64,000 nt of DNA from assembly GCA_905221605.1 (NCBI GenBank), contig CAJNDS010002080.1, forward strand, positions 917,001-981,000, read 5' to 3'. Position numbers and translations under genes: made by a program. A model generated the notes under the pieces. That model was not told where the DNA came from. It saw only the letters and a list, made by a program, of their open reading frames with translations, and did no database searches. Below, piece after piece: positions 36,697 through 48,000 of this stretch. The DNA is from Symbiodinium natans. Its lineage: Eukaryota; Sar; Dinophyceae; Suessiales; Symbiodiniaceae. Every line of letters begins with the position of its first letter. Position 1 is the first letter of the stretch.

Positions 36697-37420
36697 CTAG
36701 ATCAGGGCCTCACAGCCTGGGTTGAGGACTTGCCACGGAAGTGTCATCTGCCTTCTTGCAAAGGAAACCCCTGTTTGGGCTTGGTGCAGTGAGGCACAGG
36801 AGAAGTCGGAGGAATTCCCTGTTTCCTTCTGCTTCTGCCAGGCAGAGATCACATCGAGCAGAGAAGGGTGAATCCACTGCTGCCAGTTGTCCGGCTCGAA
36901 CAGGTCCTTGCAACCCAAAAGTTGCAGCAAGTAGTTGATGAATCGCCGTGGGCTTGATAGCTGCTGTTGACGTGCCCCTGAGCACAGTCGACCTAGCACC
37001 TCTGACAGATTCACGCCTTTGTGATGCACAAGCGAAATCTGGGATACTTTCCCTGCCATACCTACGCCTGCTGGCCGGGACGGAAATGGAATCTGGAAGC
37101 AGAGAGTCAAAGGGTTAACGAATGTCATATCATGTCATGGGTGCCCAGGCCAAGGTCCTTGTGGAGTGACTTTGCAGGGTGGTAGTCCCAAGGCTGCAGT
37201 TTGCGCTTCGGAGCAGGGGATTTGGCCGGAGCCTCCGAAGCAACAAGAAGCAGACAGAAACTGCGCTGCATGAAGCACCAACCTCAGTGCAGGCAATTTT
37301 CAGGCCTTCTCCACCTTGGTTGGTGGCCGTTGTGGAGGCACGTCGTCATCCGACGATTCCAGCTTGTCCCACTTGGAATAGTCCAGCACCATCTTGTCAA
37401 GCTCCGGCTTTCTCGGGAGG
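36697..37420 (-). CDS. Probable exons upstream of the oxygenase, product unknown
   Basis: Three minus-strand stretches look coding. About 37414-37306 reads LDKMVLDYSKWDKLESSDDD, a composition common at eukaryotic protein N-termini, and ends at a GC donor. An exon starting at 37232 after an AG acceptor continues in phase with a Lys/Pro-rich segment (SPAPKRKLQPWDY). About 37,100-36,830 reads VNLSEVLGRL and later FINYLLQLLGCKDLFEPDNW. They could be the N-terminal half of the oxygenase gene at 35.1-36.6 kb, or a separate short gene. I could not join the 36.8-kb segment to 36616 with certainty, and I recognise no domain in it. Confidence 0.45.
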
Positions 37421-37449
37421 GATGCTGCATGAGGTGGTTGCTGATGTAA

Positions 37450-39200
37450 GGGTCTGAAAGAGTTGTGGAAGCCATTGCATGTTCTACTAGTGCTAGGGGT
37501 CGTTTTGGAAGATGCTGCGGTGTGCTCACTGTGTAGAGTCTAGACCGCTGCAAGACGCGTGAACCTAGACACCATGCGCACTCAAAGCATGGAGCCTGCT
37601 AGTGGGCAAAGTAGCCAACATCAATCCTGCAGTACAGGTATCAACATACCAATCACCAACACGGCCGATACTGATGCTGCAAACGCATCATTGTGGTTGG
37701 TAGTTTGCTTACTGTGCCAAGGATCTCGACTGCATGGAAGGCGAAGACGTGTTGCAAGGGTGGCAAGTTCACAGTCTACAAGGCAGACTTACAAAGTCGT
37801 GTTGCTTTTTGAAGGTCGAATTTCGGCCTGAAAGCCTGAACCTGGCAAAGACCGGGTAAAAAAGAAAAATGCCGACCCGTTGAATCGAAAGGTCTACGAA
37901 CCGACCACAGGTTCAGACACACCGCACTATGCCGAATAGAATCGTGAACTCTGAACACACTTCTTACATGTTCTTAAAGTGCTTGAGAATCTTCATCCCT
38001 GGCCGAGTCTAGACCTCGTAAATGCCGAAGACCGCTCGCTTCGTTTTTGTTGCCCAGACAAAGATGGCCTACTTGGTTTTGCAGACTCGATTCTCTGAGT
38101 TGGAACATGTCCAGCTGCAGTCGCTCGCAGGGGGCAGGTTTTCCACCGATTGATTCTGGTCACAATGGCCGCGGCACTCCCAATAGGTTAGTTCTTCGCT
38201 CCGCGGTCGGCACGCATGAACAAAGGCTACTAGAGCTGCTAGATAGGACAAGTAGAAACGATGCTTTGGATGATGTTGTGCTACACCACACAACCAGTGA
38301 CATGCGACACATTGCGACACATTTTTAAAGATCACTGGAAAAAGCGAAGGACACATGGCGCTGTGTCATCTCACCTTCGCCAAAAGCAGAGTTGAAAATT
38401 GTCAACAAGCAGCCCGCCGAGGCTTTTGGCAAGTCAATGCCCCAACCGCCACAAGGCAGCTTTGGGCCCTGACTCAGGCAGGGAGGGCGAAAATGTGTGA
38501 AAACTCTTGCCGTGCTTCTCAATTTGCTGCTTCTGCACCAGCTCTGCATCTGAGCTGCTGTGCATGGTTGTCTTGATCTACAGGATCAACGCGAAAATTC
38601 GAAACAGTTCAGAGTGCTGGATATGACCTTGTCATCTCCTGAGCAACCACCTACTCCAGTGCCTCTGATTTGCTTCACATTCGAGTGACAACTCAGCACG
38701 CTCATTCAGTCATGCGTGGGGCCTTCTGACCAAGACTGAGAAAAATGACTGTGAGTCAGATTGCGCGGCGCACATATTGAACCCTCGAGTACGAAACTAT
38801 GACCGTTGGCCCACAAGCAAACAATTTCCAAATTCCTCAGTGGTGTCCTGCATCCACAGATTAAGCATCAATCAGCATCTGCGACGAGATCGATGCACAA
38901 CGACTTGTTCGAGTCGTGTCCGTGGATTGGAGACTCAAGACGCGCATAAAAAATGGCATGTGTTTTCTTTCCACCACATGCCCTGCCGACAATAGGAGCT
39001 CCCAGAATTCTGCGGACTGCGGAAAGCCAAGGCTATATTTTGAAGAAACGTTGACATTACACATTGAGTTCAGAAGCCGAGCTGTTATCGATCTGATACA
39101 AGAGGGCAAGCTACTCGCCGCCAAGGTTTGAAGCAGCTCCCTGGGCAAACCATACTGTTGCGACTGCAAAGCACATGAATTCCCAGGAAGCTCAGTGCAG
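37450..39200. other. No recognised gene
   Basis: Balanced composition with short overlapping frames on both strands and no telomere words. Small exons of an unidentified minus-strand gene could be hidden here, since exons of the recognised genes are only 16-135 nt and cannot be found without homology. Confidence 0.35.
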
Positions 39201-39228
39201 CGGCTTGAGGAGTGCTCGTTTAGCTGCC

Positions 39229-39741
39229 CTAGCTAGTCTGCAGGATGCTCTGCTGGAGCACTTCGCGATGTTGCAAGTAGTGCCCGGTGCTCCAGTTGAT
39301 GCCCTTAAGGCAGTAGAAGCTAGAAGTTGCCTCGAAGCAGTGCTGCAGAATCTCCTGTAGGATGATGCCGTAGAGCCAGGAGATTGCCACACGTCGGGGA
39401 ATGGGCTGCGATCCTGCATTCTGCAAGAACCGATGCTCCAAGTCCTGCAAGTGGCCGTTGACAGCTTCCAGAACCTCTTGGTGCTGCAGCCAGCGGTTGT
39501 AGCCAAGGCCCATCAGCAGATCCCTTTCAGTGGATTCGCCGGCCACATACAAGCCCAACCACTCAACCAAAGCAAACGAACCCCGGAGTTGAAAGGGCAG
39601 CTTCTCCACCTGCTCTTTGGCAAGCCTCCTCGCCTCTGCAAGCTTGCTGGGGAGGTCTTTGGCAAACAGCAAGTTCCGACCTGCCGTTTCGGCAATGCCC
39701 CCTGGAGCCAGCACCCCATTGCGGAAGCTGTAAAGGTCCAC
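39229..39741 (-). CDS. Possible exon(s) of an unknown protein
   Basis: A 170-codon minus-strand frame with protein-like composition: Leu/Glu/Arg-rich and probably helical, for example LPSKLAEARRLAKEQVEKLP and later VAISWLYGIILQEILQHC. A plus-strand frame of similar length overlaps it but looks less protein-like. Upstream at about 40.2-40.3 kb another minus-strand stretch (MTFGLLELAQSFDRVKL) may belong to the same gene. No family was recognised, and start, end and splicing are undetermined. Confidence 0.4.
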   Translation of the reverse strand: MDLYSFRNGVLAPGGIAETAGRNLLFAKDLPSKLAEARRLAKEQVEKLPFQLRGSFALVEWLGLYVAGESTERDLLMGLGYNRWLQHQEVLEAVNGHLQDLEHRFLQNAGSQPIPRRVAISWLYGIILQEILQHCFEATSSFYCLKGINWSTGHYLQHREVLQQSILQTS

Positions 39742-40070
39742 GTCGGTAGAGCCCTGCCTCAGTCACTGTATTCTCAATCTGCTACAACATCTCGCAAGGT
39801 TTTTTTTATTTTTTCAATTTTTCCGGGCGCAATCGCTGCCGCAAGCAGTGCAACAGATGAGTCCATGATTGGTTGTAACGCCTACTTGACCTCGTTGATA
39901 CGACAAAAGGCAGCTTCGAAAAGAATGGCATTATGTCCAATCCTGTACTGGCTTCTGCAAGCACGATGTCAAGTTAACCCACGTTACAATCTTCAAACTT
40001 GATTCAAGTACCTCTTGTTGCTGGGTGAGCGCCTGGGAAACATACTTGCAATCTGCTGTTCCATCGGGCT

Positions 40071-40720
40071 GTGGTTTAGCCGCGCCCACTTTCCTTTTCC
40101 TGGGGCTTTCGATTGTATTGTGGTGGCACGCAACTTTGTATTCTTTCTTCCATGCACGTGATAGTGGTTTAGCCGCGCCTCTGTGTTTAAACCGAGCCTT
40201 TCTTAGAGACATACTGGTCCATGCCTGCTGTTCTGACAGCTTTACCCGGTCAAAGCTTTGTGCCAGCTCCAGAAGCCCGAATGTCATTGCTTGGGACGGC
40301 AGAACTGTTCTTTGCATGCCAGCTCTTTACGCAACAGCGTGACGCTCTAGCTGCCGCCGTCATGGCAGGAATGATTTTCTGCGAGCTCGATGTGAATGGT
40401 GTTTTCATGCAAAGGCTTTTCAGCTCTTCTTCATGCTCGGTTTATGGGACTGTGGTTTAGCCGCACCCGACAAATCTTTAATTTCACGGAGTCTCTATTT
40501 TGTACAGCTTTCTTCTATTTGCACATACCGGTTGAGCTTCTACAGAGGCTCTGTGGTATGGTTTGTAGGAACAGGTTCTTTCTTGGATCTCTCTTGTATG
40601 CTGCATGCTCGGGCACTCGTGCCGATTCATCGCTTTGCAGTTTATAGCTGCCGGTTCAGCCTGCTCTGCAACTCGTTGCGAGGCTTATCTGACTTAGATT
40701 GACTTAGTATAGCCGCGCTG
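40071..40720. repeat. Recurrent GTGGTTTAGCCGCGCC motif
   Basis: TGTGGTTTAGCCGCGCCC at 40,071, AGTGGTTTAGCCGCGCCT at 40,163, TGTGGTTTAGCCGCACCC at 40,451 and a partial TATAGCCGCGC at 40,708. The copies are spaced 92-290 bp apart with T/C-rich stretches between them. They may mark decayed copies of one small element. Confidence 0.5.
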
Positions 40721-41266
40721 GGTTCCACTGACATGGAGCTGCGTATTGAAAGAAAGAAAGTGCTTGAGCTTTGAGGCGTGACATGCTCACATATTTGGTT
40801 TGCGTGAACACAAGTGCACATGGTCTCTCAGTGTGACTTGTAGAACTCTTGCAGACCATGGAAGAAGCAGCCGCGGCGCACTGCTAGCTGGCACGACATG
40901 CCACCTCCAGACATCATTCCAGTGAAGAAGTCAGCCCGCAGGCCCGGCGTGAATGCCAATGCATGTTGAAGCGCTTCCCATTCAGCTCTTGCCTGTGGGA
41001 GGTGACCGACATCAACAAGGAAATCTCTGTAGAAGTCATGTGCAACGGTGGCAACAGGTGCTTCTGTTCTGTGCTCAATGCAACTGCCAAAGGAGCCTCT
41101 TCTTGCCCACTCAGCACCATGAACTGGGCACGGGGCCCCAAGCAGTCCAGAATCCTGTCTTGGAAACGATGCAGCTTGCTGCCGTCGAGACTGCCGTCCT
41201 TCAAGGAAGTGAGGGAAGTGGTCTGCATTCTCACTTGCTGCCTCGCTGCCCAACTCTAGCAGCTCA

Positions 41267-41520
41267 CGTAAAATGCCCAAGCTCACCACAGTTGTAGCAC
41301 TTGACGTTTGCACGCTTGTCCTTGTCACGCTTGCCATCATTGCTGTTGTGGTTGTTTCCACTTCCCTTTCCAAGGTCCTGCGTGTTGCCTTTTTCTTCCT
41401 TGTCTCCCTTCTTGCCATTCTTGTCCTTTCCATGGTGGCCTTTGTCCTTCCCACCTTTGTGCTTCTTTTCTCCTTTCCTTTGCGCTCCTTCCCTCTCCCT
41501 TGTCCTCCCGTTTCTTCCCC
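41267..41520 (-). CDS. Lys-rich segment with CCHC zinc knuckle (retrotransposon Gag or RNA-binding protein)
   Basis: One minus-strand frame encodes a highly charged Lys/Gly/Asp-rich stretch (KKHKGGKDKGHHGKDKNGKK) followed by VKCYNCGELGHFT. The latter has the C-x2-C-x4-H spacing of a zinc knuckle; the final Cys would lie after the frame's end. A stop follows directly, or a GT donor (AC|GTGAGC) that would splice to another exon. Zinc knuckles of this kind occur in Gag of Ty1/copia elements, abundant in dinoflagellates, and in cellular RNA-binding proteins. No protease, integrase or reverse transcriptase was seen beside it, so the choice is open. Confidence 0.4.
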
Positions 41521-41599
41521 CATCACCCTTGAAGTGCAGCGGATTCGCAACGCCACTTGTCCCTACGGCCCCGCCGTGAGCATCAGAGGTTCTTATTAA

Positions 41600-42600
41600 A
41601 ACTCAAACCTTCCTGCTCTGATCCCCCTTTCCAGCGGCCCCTTATGTGTACCACGACCTCCAGCTTTCCCCAAACCCCCCTCCACAGCGCTCACTCCAAC
41701 AGCAGCTCATTCGACTGCCGCTGCCCTTTCGACTGCCGCTGCCCTTATTTTAAAACTCCTCTTGCGCTTCGCCCTTGGGCGGTCCGAAAAGCACATTGCC
41801 GCATTGAAGACATACGGCACAGGTGGAGCCTGCAATCAGTCCACAGAGCAAAAACCCTGCCCCACTTTGCGATGGGTGGGGGGTAGGTGGAGCCTCCTGT
41901 ATTTTAAAGAAGCCACATTGACATTGGCGTTGTTCTAAACCCCGCCTCTTGACGGCATAAAGAGTGTCCAGAAGCTATTTGGATGTAGGCTCAGGACAGC
42001 CTGAAAACCCAGCGCAAGTGCGCGCGACTGACACAATGCGAAGGCCTGGCGCAAGCCTGGTGCAAGCTCCCACCCCCCACCCTACCCCCACCCTCCCTAC
42101 CCTTCGCACCCTCCCCACCCTCAACCCCCCCTCATCACCTCTTTTCGACCGCTCTCTGAAACCCTAGCACCCACCGACTGGGGTGAAACCCTACCTACCG
42201 GCCAAACTTTACCAACCGCCGACTACGGCGAAACCCTACCTACTGCCAACTACGGTGACCCCTGCCCCCCAACTACCAAGGTTTAGGGCTTCGGTTTCGG
42301 GCGGTGGGGCCATTCCGTGCCGCTTGGCCGCTAGGCCTAGGATGTTAACATAATGTATTTCATTGGCATGTGAAGCCCGATCCTGAACGGCCTCGCGCAC
42401 GCCTGCTGTTGCGCCAAGCAGAACCGCACCCTCTGGCAACTCCTTGACACGCATGTCAGGTCAAGTGCGTTGCAGAACGCTTCTACTCTGCTGGATTGGC
42501 ATGAGATTGACATGAGGACTGCTTGACATTGATGACGGTGAGCACCGCTCGCACTCACGAGCCTTCAGAAATGTCCATGCTAGCGGGCACTTCCCTCTCA
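41600..42600. other. Pyrimidine-rich DNA without recognised gene
   Basis: C/T-rich on the plus strand, with a CCCACCC-rich stretch at 42,070-42,130 and a small repeat CCGACTACGGNGAAACCCTACC around 42,175-42,260. No coding signal is evident. Confidence 0.4.
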
Positions 42601-42604
42601 TTGC

Positions 42605-43102
42605 TCATCTCAAAGCCTTCCCCCTGTCCTGCTGAAGTAGACGCAGGAGGTTCTCCAGGCGAAGCTCATCCTGCAATGCTGATGCCAGCGCCTCACCTGC
42701 CGGCGCGATGCAACTTGATATGTGAGGACCTCCAGAGACTCTATAGAGGACTTCCATGATGCTACATGATGCCCCATAATGCTCCCCGTCCCCGATTGTC
42801 CCGGATTCCTGGCCTCTCCAGGAGGACTTCTCCCAGGAAACGTGCGACTTGCCATCGTCTTGGAAGAAGAGCGCCCGTGTGGAGCCACTCCCACAGTCCA
42901 CTAAAGCGATTGGAGGAGGTCGCACAAGAACTGGAGGCAAAAGGCTAAAGTTCCCTTTGGCAGGAGTATTGCCGACCGGCAGTGGCTGGCATTGGTATGG
43001 AAGATTTTCAAAATTCTGTACTTCGAGCTTCTGCTGGGCTCGTCTCGCACCTCTTCGCTGGGCACTTCTTGGCAGCTTCTTCACTGCCTGCCCCACGTAC
43101 AA
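42605..43102 (-). CDS. Possible exons of an unknown protein with a DCGSGSTR motif
   Basis: A 165-codon minus-strand frame includes PIALVDCGSGSTRALFFQDD near its middle and ALASALQDELRLENLLRLLQ near its end; both look protein-like. DxGSxxTR resembles the first phosphate loop of actin-fold ATPases and nucleoside phosphatases (Ppx/GppA, GDA1/CD39), but no second motif was found. The parts between may be introns. Naming a function would be speculation. Confidence 0.35.
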   Translation of the reverse strand: MYVGQAVKKLPRSAQRRGARRAQQKLEVQNFENLPYQCQPLPVGNTPAKGNFSLLPPVLVRPPPIALVDCGSGSTRALFFQDDGKSHVSWEKSSWRGQESGTIGDGEHYGASCSIMEVLYRVSGGPHISSCIAPAGEALASALQDELRLENLLRLLQQDRGKALR

Positions 43103-43109
43103 AAAGGCG

Positions 43110-45065
43110 CCTGAGACTCAGCGTGTGAGGACTGACCCAATACAAGCTGCACGACAGATGCCGTAATTAAGCTCAACGCACAGAGGCCCTAAGCTCCGTG
43201 CTCGCAACCGACAGACACGCCGTGCCAGACATGCCTCCGAGAGCTGCTCAGGCAGTGGCAAATTTATGGAGCACTGGACATGGTGACATGTAGTGGCCCG
43301 CATGGTCTCGATATTTCAAGCTAATTCACTGCTTGACATCATTCGGCAAATGTCGGCAACGCAATCTCCAAACAGAAGATTCCTACAGTGGCCGTGACAG
43401 TGCAACGCGCCGCCACGACCCCGCGCGCATTTCCAGACACTTGTGAGCTCACACAGGCCTTCGTGAGTTGCGCGAGGTGAAGGTGCGCTTCGGGGAATGC
43501 TGCGTCGAGGCTGTGCCGGTGCAACCTAACTGCCACAGCCAAGGTGCCAAGGCTCAAGCTAGACTCTTGCGGACACTTGTGGGCTCCCAAGAGATGCGTG
43601 CAATGGATATGTCACGATGGTAGCTGTAGCTGTAAAAGACCCTCATTGCCGCTTTCTTGCTGCGTATCATGCAGCCTCATTGGTAGCCAAGGTGCTGCAC
43701 CGAGACACGGCTGACTGGCCAAGCGCAACATGCTCACAGGATGAGCTCAGTATTTAAACGGCTTGTGAAGACTGGCGTTCAGCTGCATGACAGATACATG
43801 GGATGCATTCCAATACAATGCCTGAAGTTATCACAATGGCAAGCTGTGGCAGTACTGTCGCTACACATTCAGTGCGATCATCTGCTGTCGGAGCTTCGCA
43901 TCTGTGTTGCCTAGATTTGCCTTCCTTGTCTGAACCACGAACTGCGACAGCATTCGTGCTGGAGGAGAAATGGGTCAAGCCACACGTACCAAAACTTCAT
44001 AGCGTCCGCCCACCCTTGATGACCCCTGCTGGTGAGGTGCCCAGAAAAGTCGTGGTTGCGCTTCCCTGGCTGCTCTCGCCTTCACCCGCTGGTGGTTTAA
44101 AGGGGTGGTACCTGGTAAACATCAGCAACAGCAGGAAGCTAGGCTTGGGGAAGAGATGGCATGCAAAAGCCTCGGCGATCGCCGTCCGCACGCACTGGCT
44201 GCGGAAAGTTGCGGAATGCCGGCAGCGACACGTGCGGTGAGAGGTCGACAAGGTATGTACTTCGTGCCGGGAGGATGCTTCATGGAGTCTATGGCACGCC
44301 TTTTCTCCTCGAGTTCCCGTCACCATCGCCGGTGTCTTTGCCAGTGCTTAACTCTATCGACATCATGGACGGTGACTGGACATGCTTCATCACTGACTAA
44401 CTAACTAACCGACTACGGTAAGTGGCTGCTGCACCACGAAGACTGAGGTTACACTCTCCTTGTGAATGGCACGTCCCAAAACATTTGCCGCCCAAGCTCA
44501 CTAGCTGCAGTGGAGTTGCACTTTGCATGGGACAAGACGGAAAATGGGAGGTAGCGCAGATTGGTTTCAAAAGATGACGAAAGTCAGGCTAGGCCTAAAC
44601 TTTCGCGGCAAGCGGGTCTGGCAGAAAGGTCTGTCTTAATCGATGCGCAAGGGCCGGCGCTGGTTTGGTCCGTTGATCTAATATCGTATGCTTGCAAAAG
44701 CATAATCGCAGATGACACATCCCTTTGTCGTTGCACCATGTTGCACCTGGCCAAGCCTTGCTCGGTCGCAGACTGCGCTGATGGGAATCATGGCGCCATT
44801 GTCAAGACACTCCAAGGACTCAAGGGCACACCACCTCACAAGCCGAATCTACTGGGCGCAATGGGTTGGGGGCGAGTCTCAGAACTCAGAAGCTGAGAGC
44901 GCAACAACCTTCATGAGGTTGGACTGGCCTGCCAGGTGTAAGTGCATGAGAGCCATCAGAGCGTTCAGACAAAGCGGCCGAATCTGCAGTCAAAGGCACT
45001 GCTAAGAACACCATCTTGTATTTGCGGAGTGTTCACTTGAAAAAAAGGCCGAAGGGGCAAACGAC
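43110..45065. other. Spacer downstream of pyruvate kinase, no recognised gene
   Basis: Balanced composition. Overlapping frames of 60-145 codons occur on both strands and none has family similarity that I can see. A polyadenylation signal was not looked for because AATAAA is not conserved in dinoflagellates. Confidence 0.35.
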
Positions 45066-45074
45066 GCATTCGAC

Positions 45075-48000
45075 TCAGGCACCAGGGGTACGGAATCCAC
45101 TGCTTGCAGGAGGTACCAAAAGGCGGCATGGCAATGTAAAGATAACTTCATGACTCAGATAGCGCATTAACACAAGACAACACAAAGTCGCACTTGATGT
45201 GGACTTCGTGCTCCACCCGATTCCTGGATATTCCTGGCCTGGACACTCTTCTCGTTGGCCGTGGATCGCCACCACCGTGTCTCCGGGCTTCACCATGCCC
45301 AGCTCCTGGTCATCGAGAGTTCTTCGATAAGGCAACCCAATAGTTGTTCCTACTTGCTCTTGCCTTGGCCCGTGCGAGGGCTTTGTTGATGACTGAGTCC
45401 GTGCCCTGGAAGGAGGCTGTGAGGATGGGAACCACCTGCCAGTCAACGTCTGGCAGTTGTTCTTGAGGCCCTTCAGGCAGCTGACCGTGGAAAGTTTAGA
45501 GGCTATGAAGCCAGAAAGTTAAGCTTGGCCCAGGTACTCCGCGATGAGCCACAAGCTGGCGCAAGGTGGTTTCACTAGCGGTGATCGCCTGAGCTTTCAC
45601 TTCCTCCAGAACTGACCGCGAGTCGAGTACCAAATCAGAGTTCAGAGTGAAACTGAGGCAAGGGCAAGGATGGGAACGGAAGGTCGGTACTTGGAGATGA
45701 CTCGGGCTGTGTGGCCTGTCTCTGTGAGGGAGATGATCAGCTTGCCTGGGAGCGGGCTGATTTTGCAGCCTCAATCATAGTCTAAGGAATCCCAAGCTGG
45801 CAGTGAACCACAGCCATTGCAACATTGATATGTAATACTGGCTCCAACAAGTGGGACGGGCCAAACCTCGCAAATCAGCTGCCTTCAAAACCCTCCCCAA
45901 AGCCGGTCTTAGAGTTCCCAGGTCGAGCTGCATCCTGAGTCCACAACAGTCTTCACAGCTGATGAGCAGACAGACTCAACCTCAAGGAACGAAGTATGTG
46001 AGGGGCTGCATCTTCTTCCATGGCAGAATGTCACATGATCATCACGAAGCCACATGATGTCGTTGCAACAGCTGGGTCAAGCACTGGGCACATGGAGTGC
46101 TCGGACTCCAACACGGCCATTCTGATTCGGAGGTACAGAGCCTCTACTGTCAAGCATAAACACTCCGCGTAAGGCTGCATTCTCATCCGACGCACTGGTC
46201 GCGACAGCTTCAGACTTCAGGCCTTGTAGTCAATCACTGATTCTGCCTGCTCGCAGATTCTCCTCATGGTCATCACTGCTTGCTCTGGGAACTTGCCGTT
46301 GGCGGTCTCACCGGACAGCATGACGACATCGGTGCCGTCCAAAATCGCATTCAATACCTTCGATGTTTCACGTCTTTGTGCGCGAGAAGTGAGAGCAAGT
46401 GGCTTTGCAACTTGGCTCCTTCCCGTTTAGTAGATCGTGCTTCCCATGACGAACAAGGACTATGATCACAAGCTTTCTAGTGCGAGCCACAAACATTGTG
46501 GTCGCGTGCAAAATATGTTACTTCCTTGGAATCCCGTACCAAACGCCCGCCAGACGTTTCTTGCGCTAGCAGGGTTGGAGGGTTCAGTTCTTGCGCCGAT
46601 CCAACCTGTGCCGGGTAGGACCCCGGAGGCCAGCGAACCAGGAGGCGTGCGAAGCGCGACTTTTGCTATCGTACAACCATTTGTTGTTCACTCGGCCACT
46701 GGGAGTTAGCACCGGCGGATGAAGACTTTTAGCTGTCGATTGATGAACCTCTAGATTGTTCCCAGGGAACGCATGCATGCACGAGTAATTCCCAGGACTT
46801 GCGAGATCCTTAGCTATGATACTTTGCCATCGGAGTGCAGCGACGAATCACCGAGAGACAACGGCGCATCGAAGGCACAGGAGAGAAGCAGGAGTACAAC
46901 GAAATTCAGCAACTGGACATTGGCGAGGCCACATAGCCGGATGGAGTTTTGGAGCATGCAGTGAGTGCGATGGTCACGATGCAAGCACCAGAACTAGCAA
47001 CTTGTGCGGAGATTTTTGGCAGTTCATGCTGAACACCATACTGAGCGGACAGCCGTCTTGGACGGCAGTGTAGCCAGCACAGCCAGCAGTACATGCGGGA
47101 GGCCTAGGACCAAGTTGAAGGCCATGAGTTTGTAATCCAGAAAATTTCTCGCGCTTCTTGAACACAAATTGGAGGGCTCTGCTACAGCAAAGAGCCTTCA
47201 CCGAGCAGTACCTGTGCAAACGACTGCAGAAGGGGGGTTGACCAATCTGCGTACCTTAAAAGGGCTCAGTGCTCAGTAGCGACCGGCTTTAGCCGATGTG
47301 TGGACCTAGCCTTGGAGTACAGCCATGCGGTGGTACCATCGACAATCAAGAGGCAAGGCGAGTGCCAAAGAGCAAGAGCGAGGAGCAGATGCACTCCATG
47401 CCCAAACAGCCAAAGCCCAAGCTGCCACAGAAACGCAGAGGGAAAGAACTCCGAGACACTTTAAGGCGGAGGAGGAGATTTAAAGCCTTCCATGAGCCTT
47501 CGGGGAGCGAAATGGCCAGAGACCCGGACAGCAGAAGCGCAGCTTGAAGGGTGTGATAGCGTGACTGCGTTAGCCCCAGGCAGCATGGCTGAGCGGCAGG
47601 TCCTTTTGCGATTCAGGGTCTTCCATTTGTTGGAGATCTGGATCCAAGACTCGAGACTTTTCTCATCCGCTTAAGAGACGCGCTGTGCTTGCACTGTGCT
47701 TGCACTCGACTGACAGGACTCATGCGCGGCCATCCTTCCCAAACCCCTGCCGCGGAATTCTTTTGGAGAAGTGACACCAAGCCGCGTCTGTTGCCTCAGC
47801 ACGGGTTGGTCTCGGAGCACGCTCCATCGAGTCCAGCATCTGCGTGGCAGTGACGCTGAACTTGCCTTTCACCGATACAACTTTCAGCATGCCCACTGCA
47901 ACTCGACTCTTAGAGCCTTAAAGGACTGCAAGCTCAAGAAATGGCCGAACCATTGGGGCCACGTTGCCGTGCAGGTTGCATTTCGAGATGATCATCTTCC

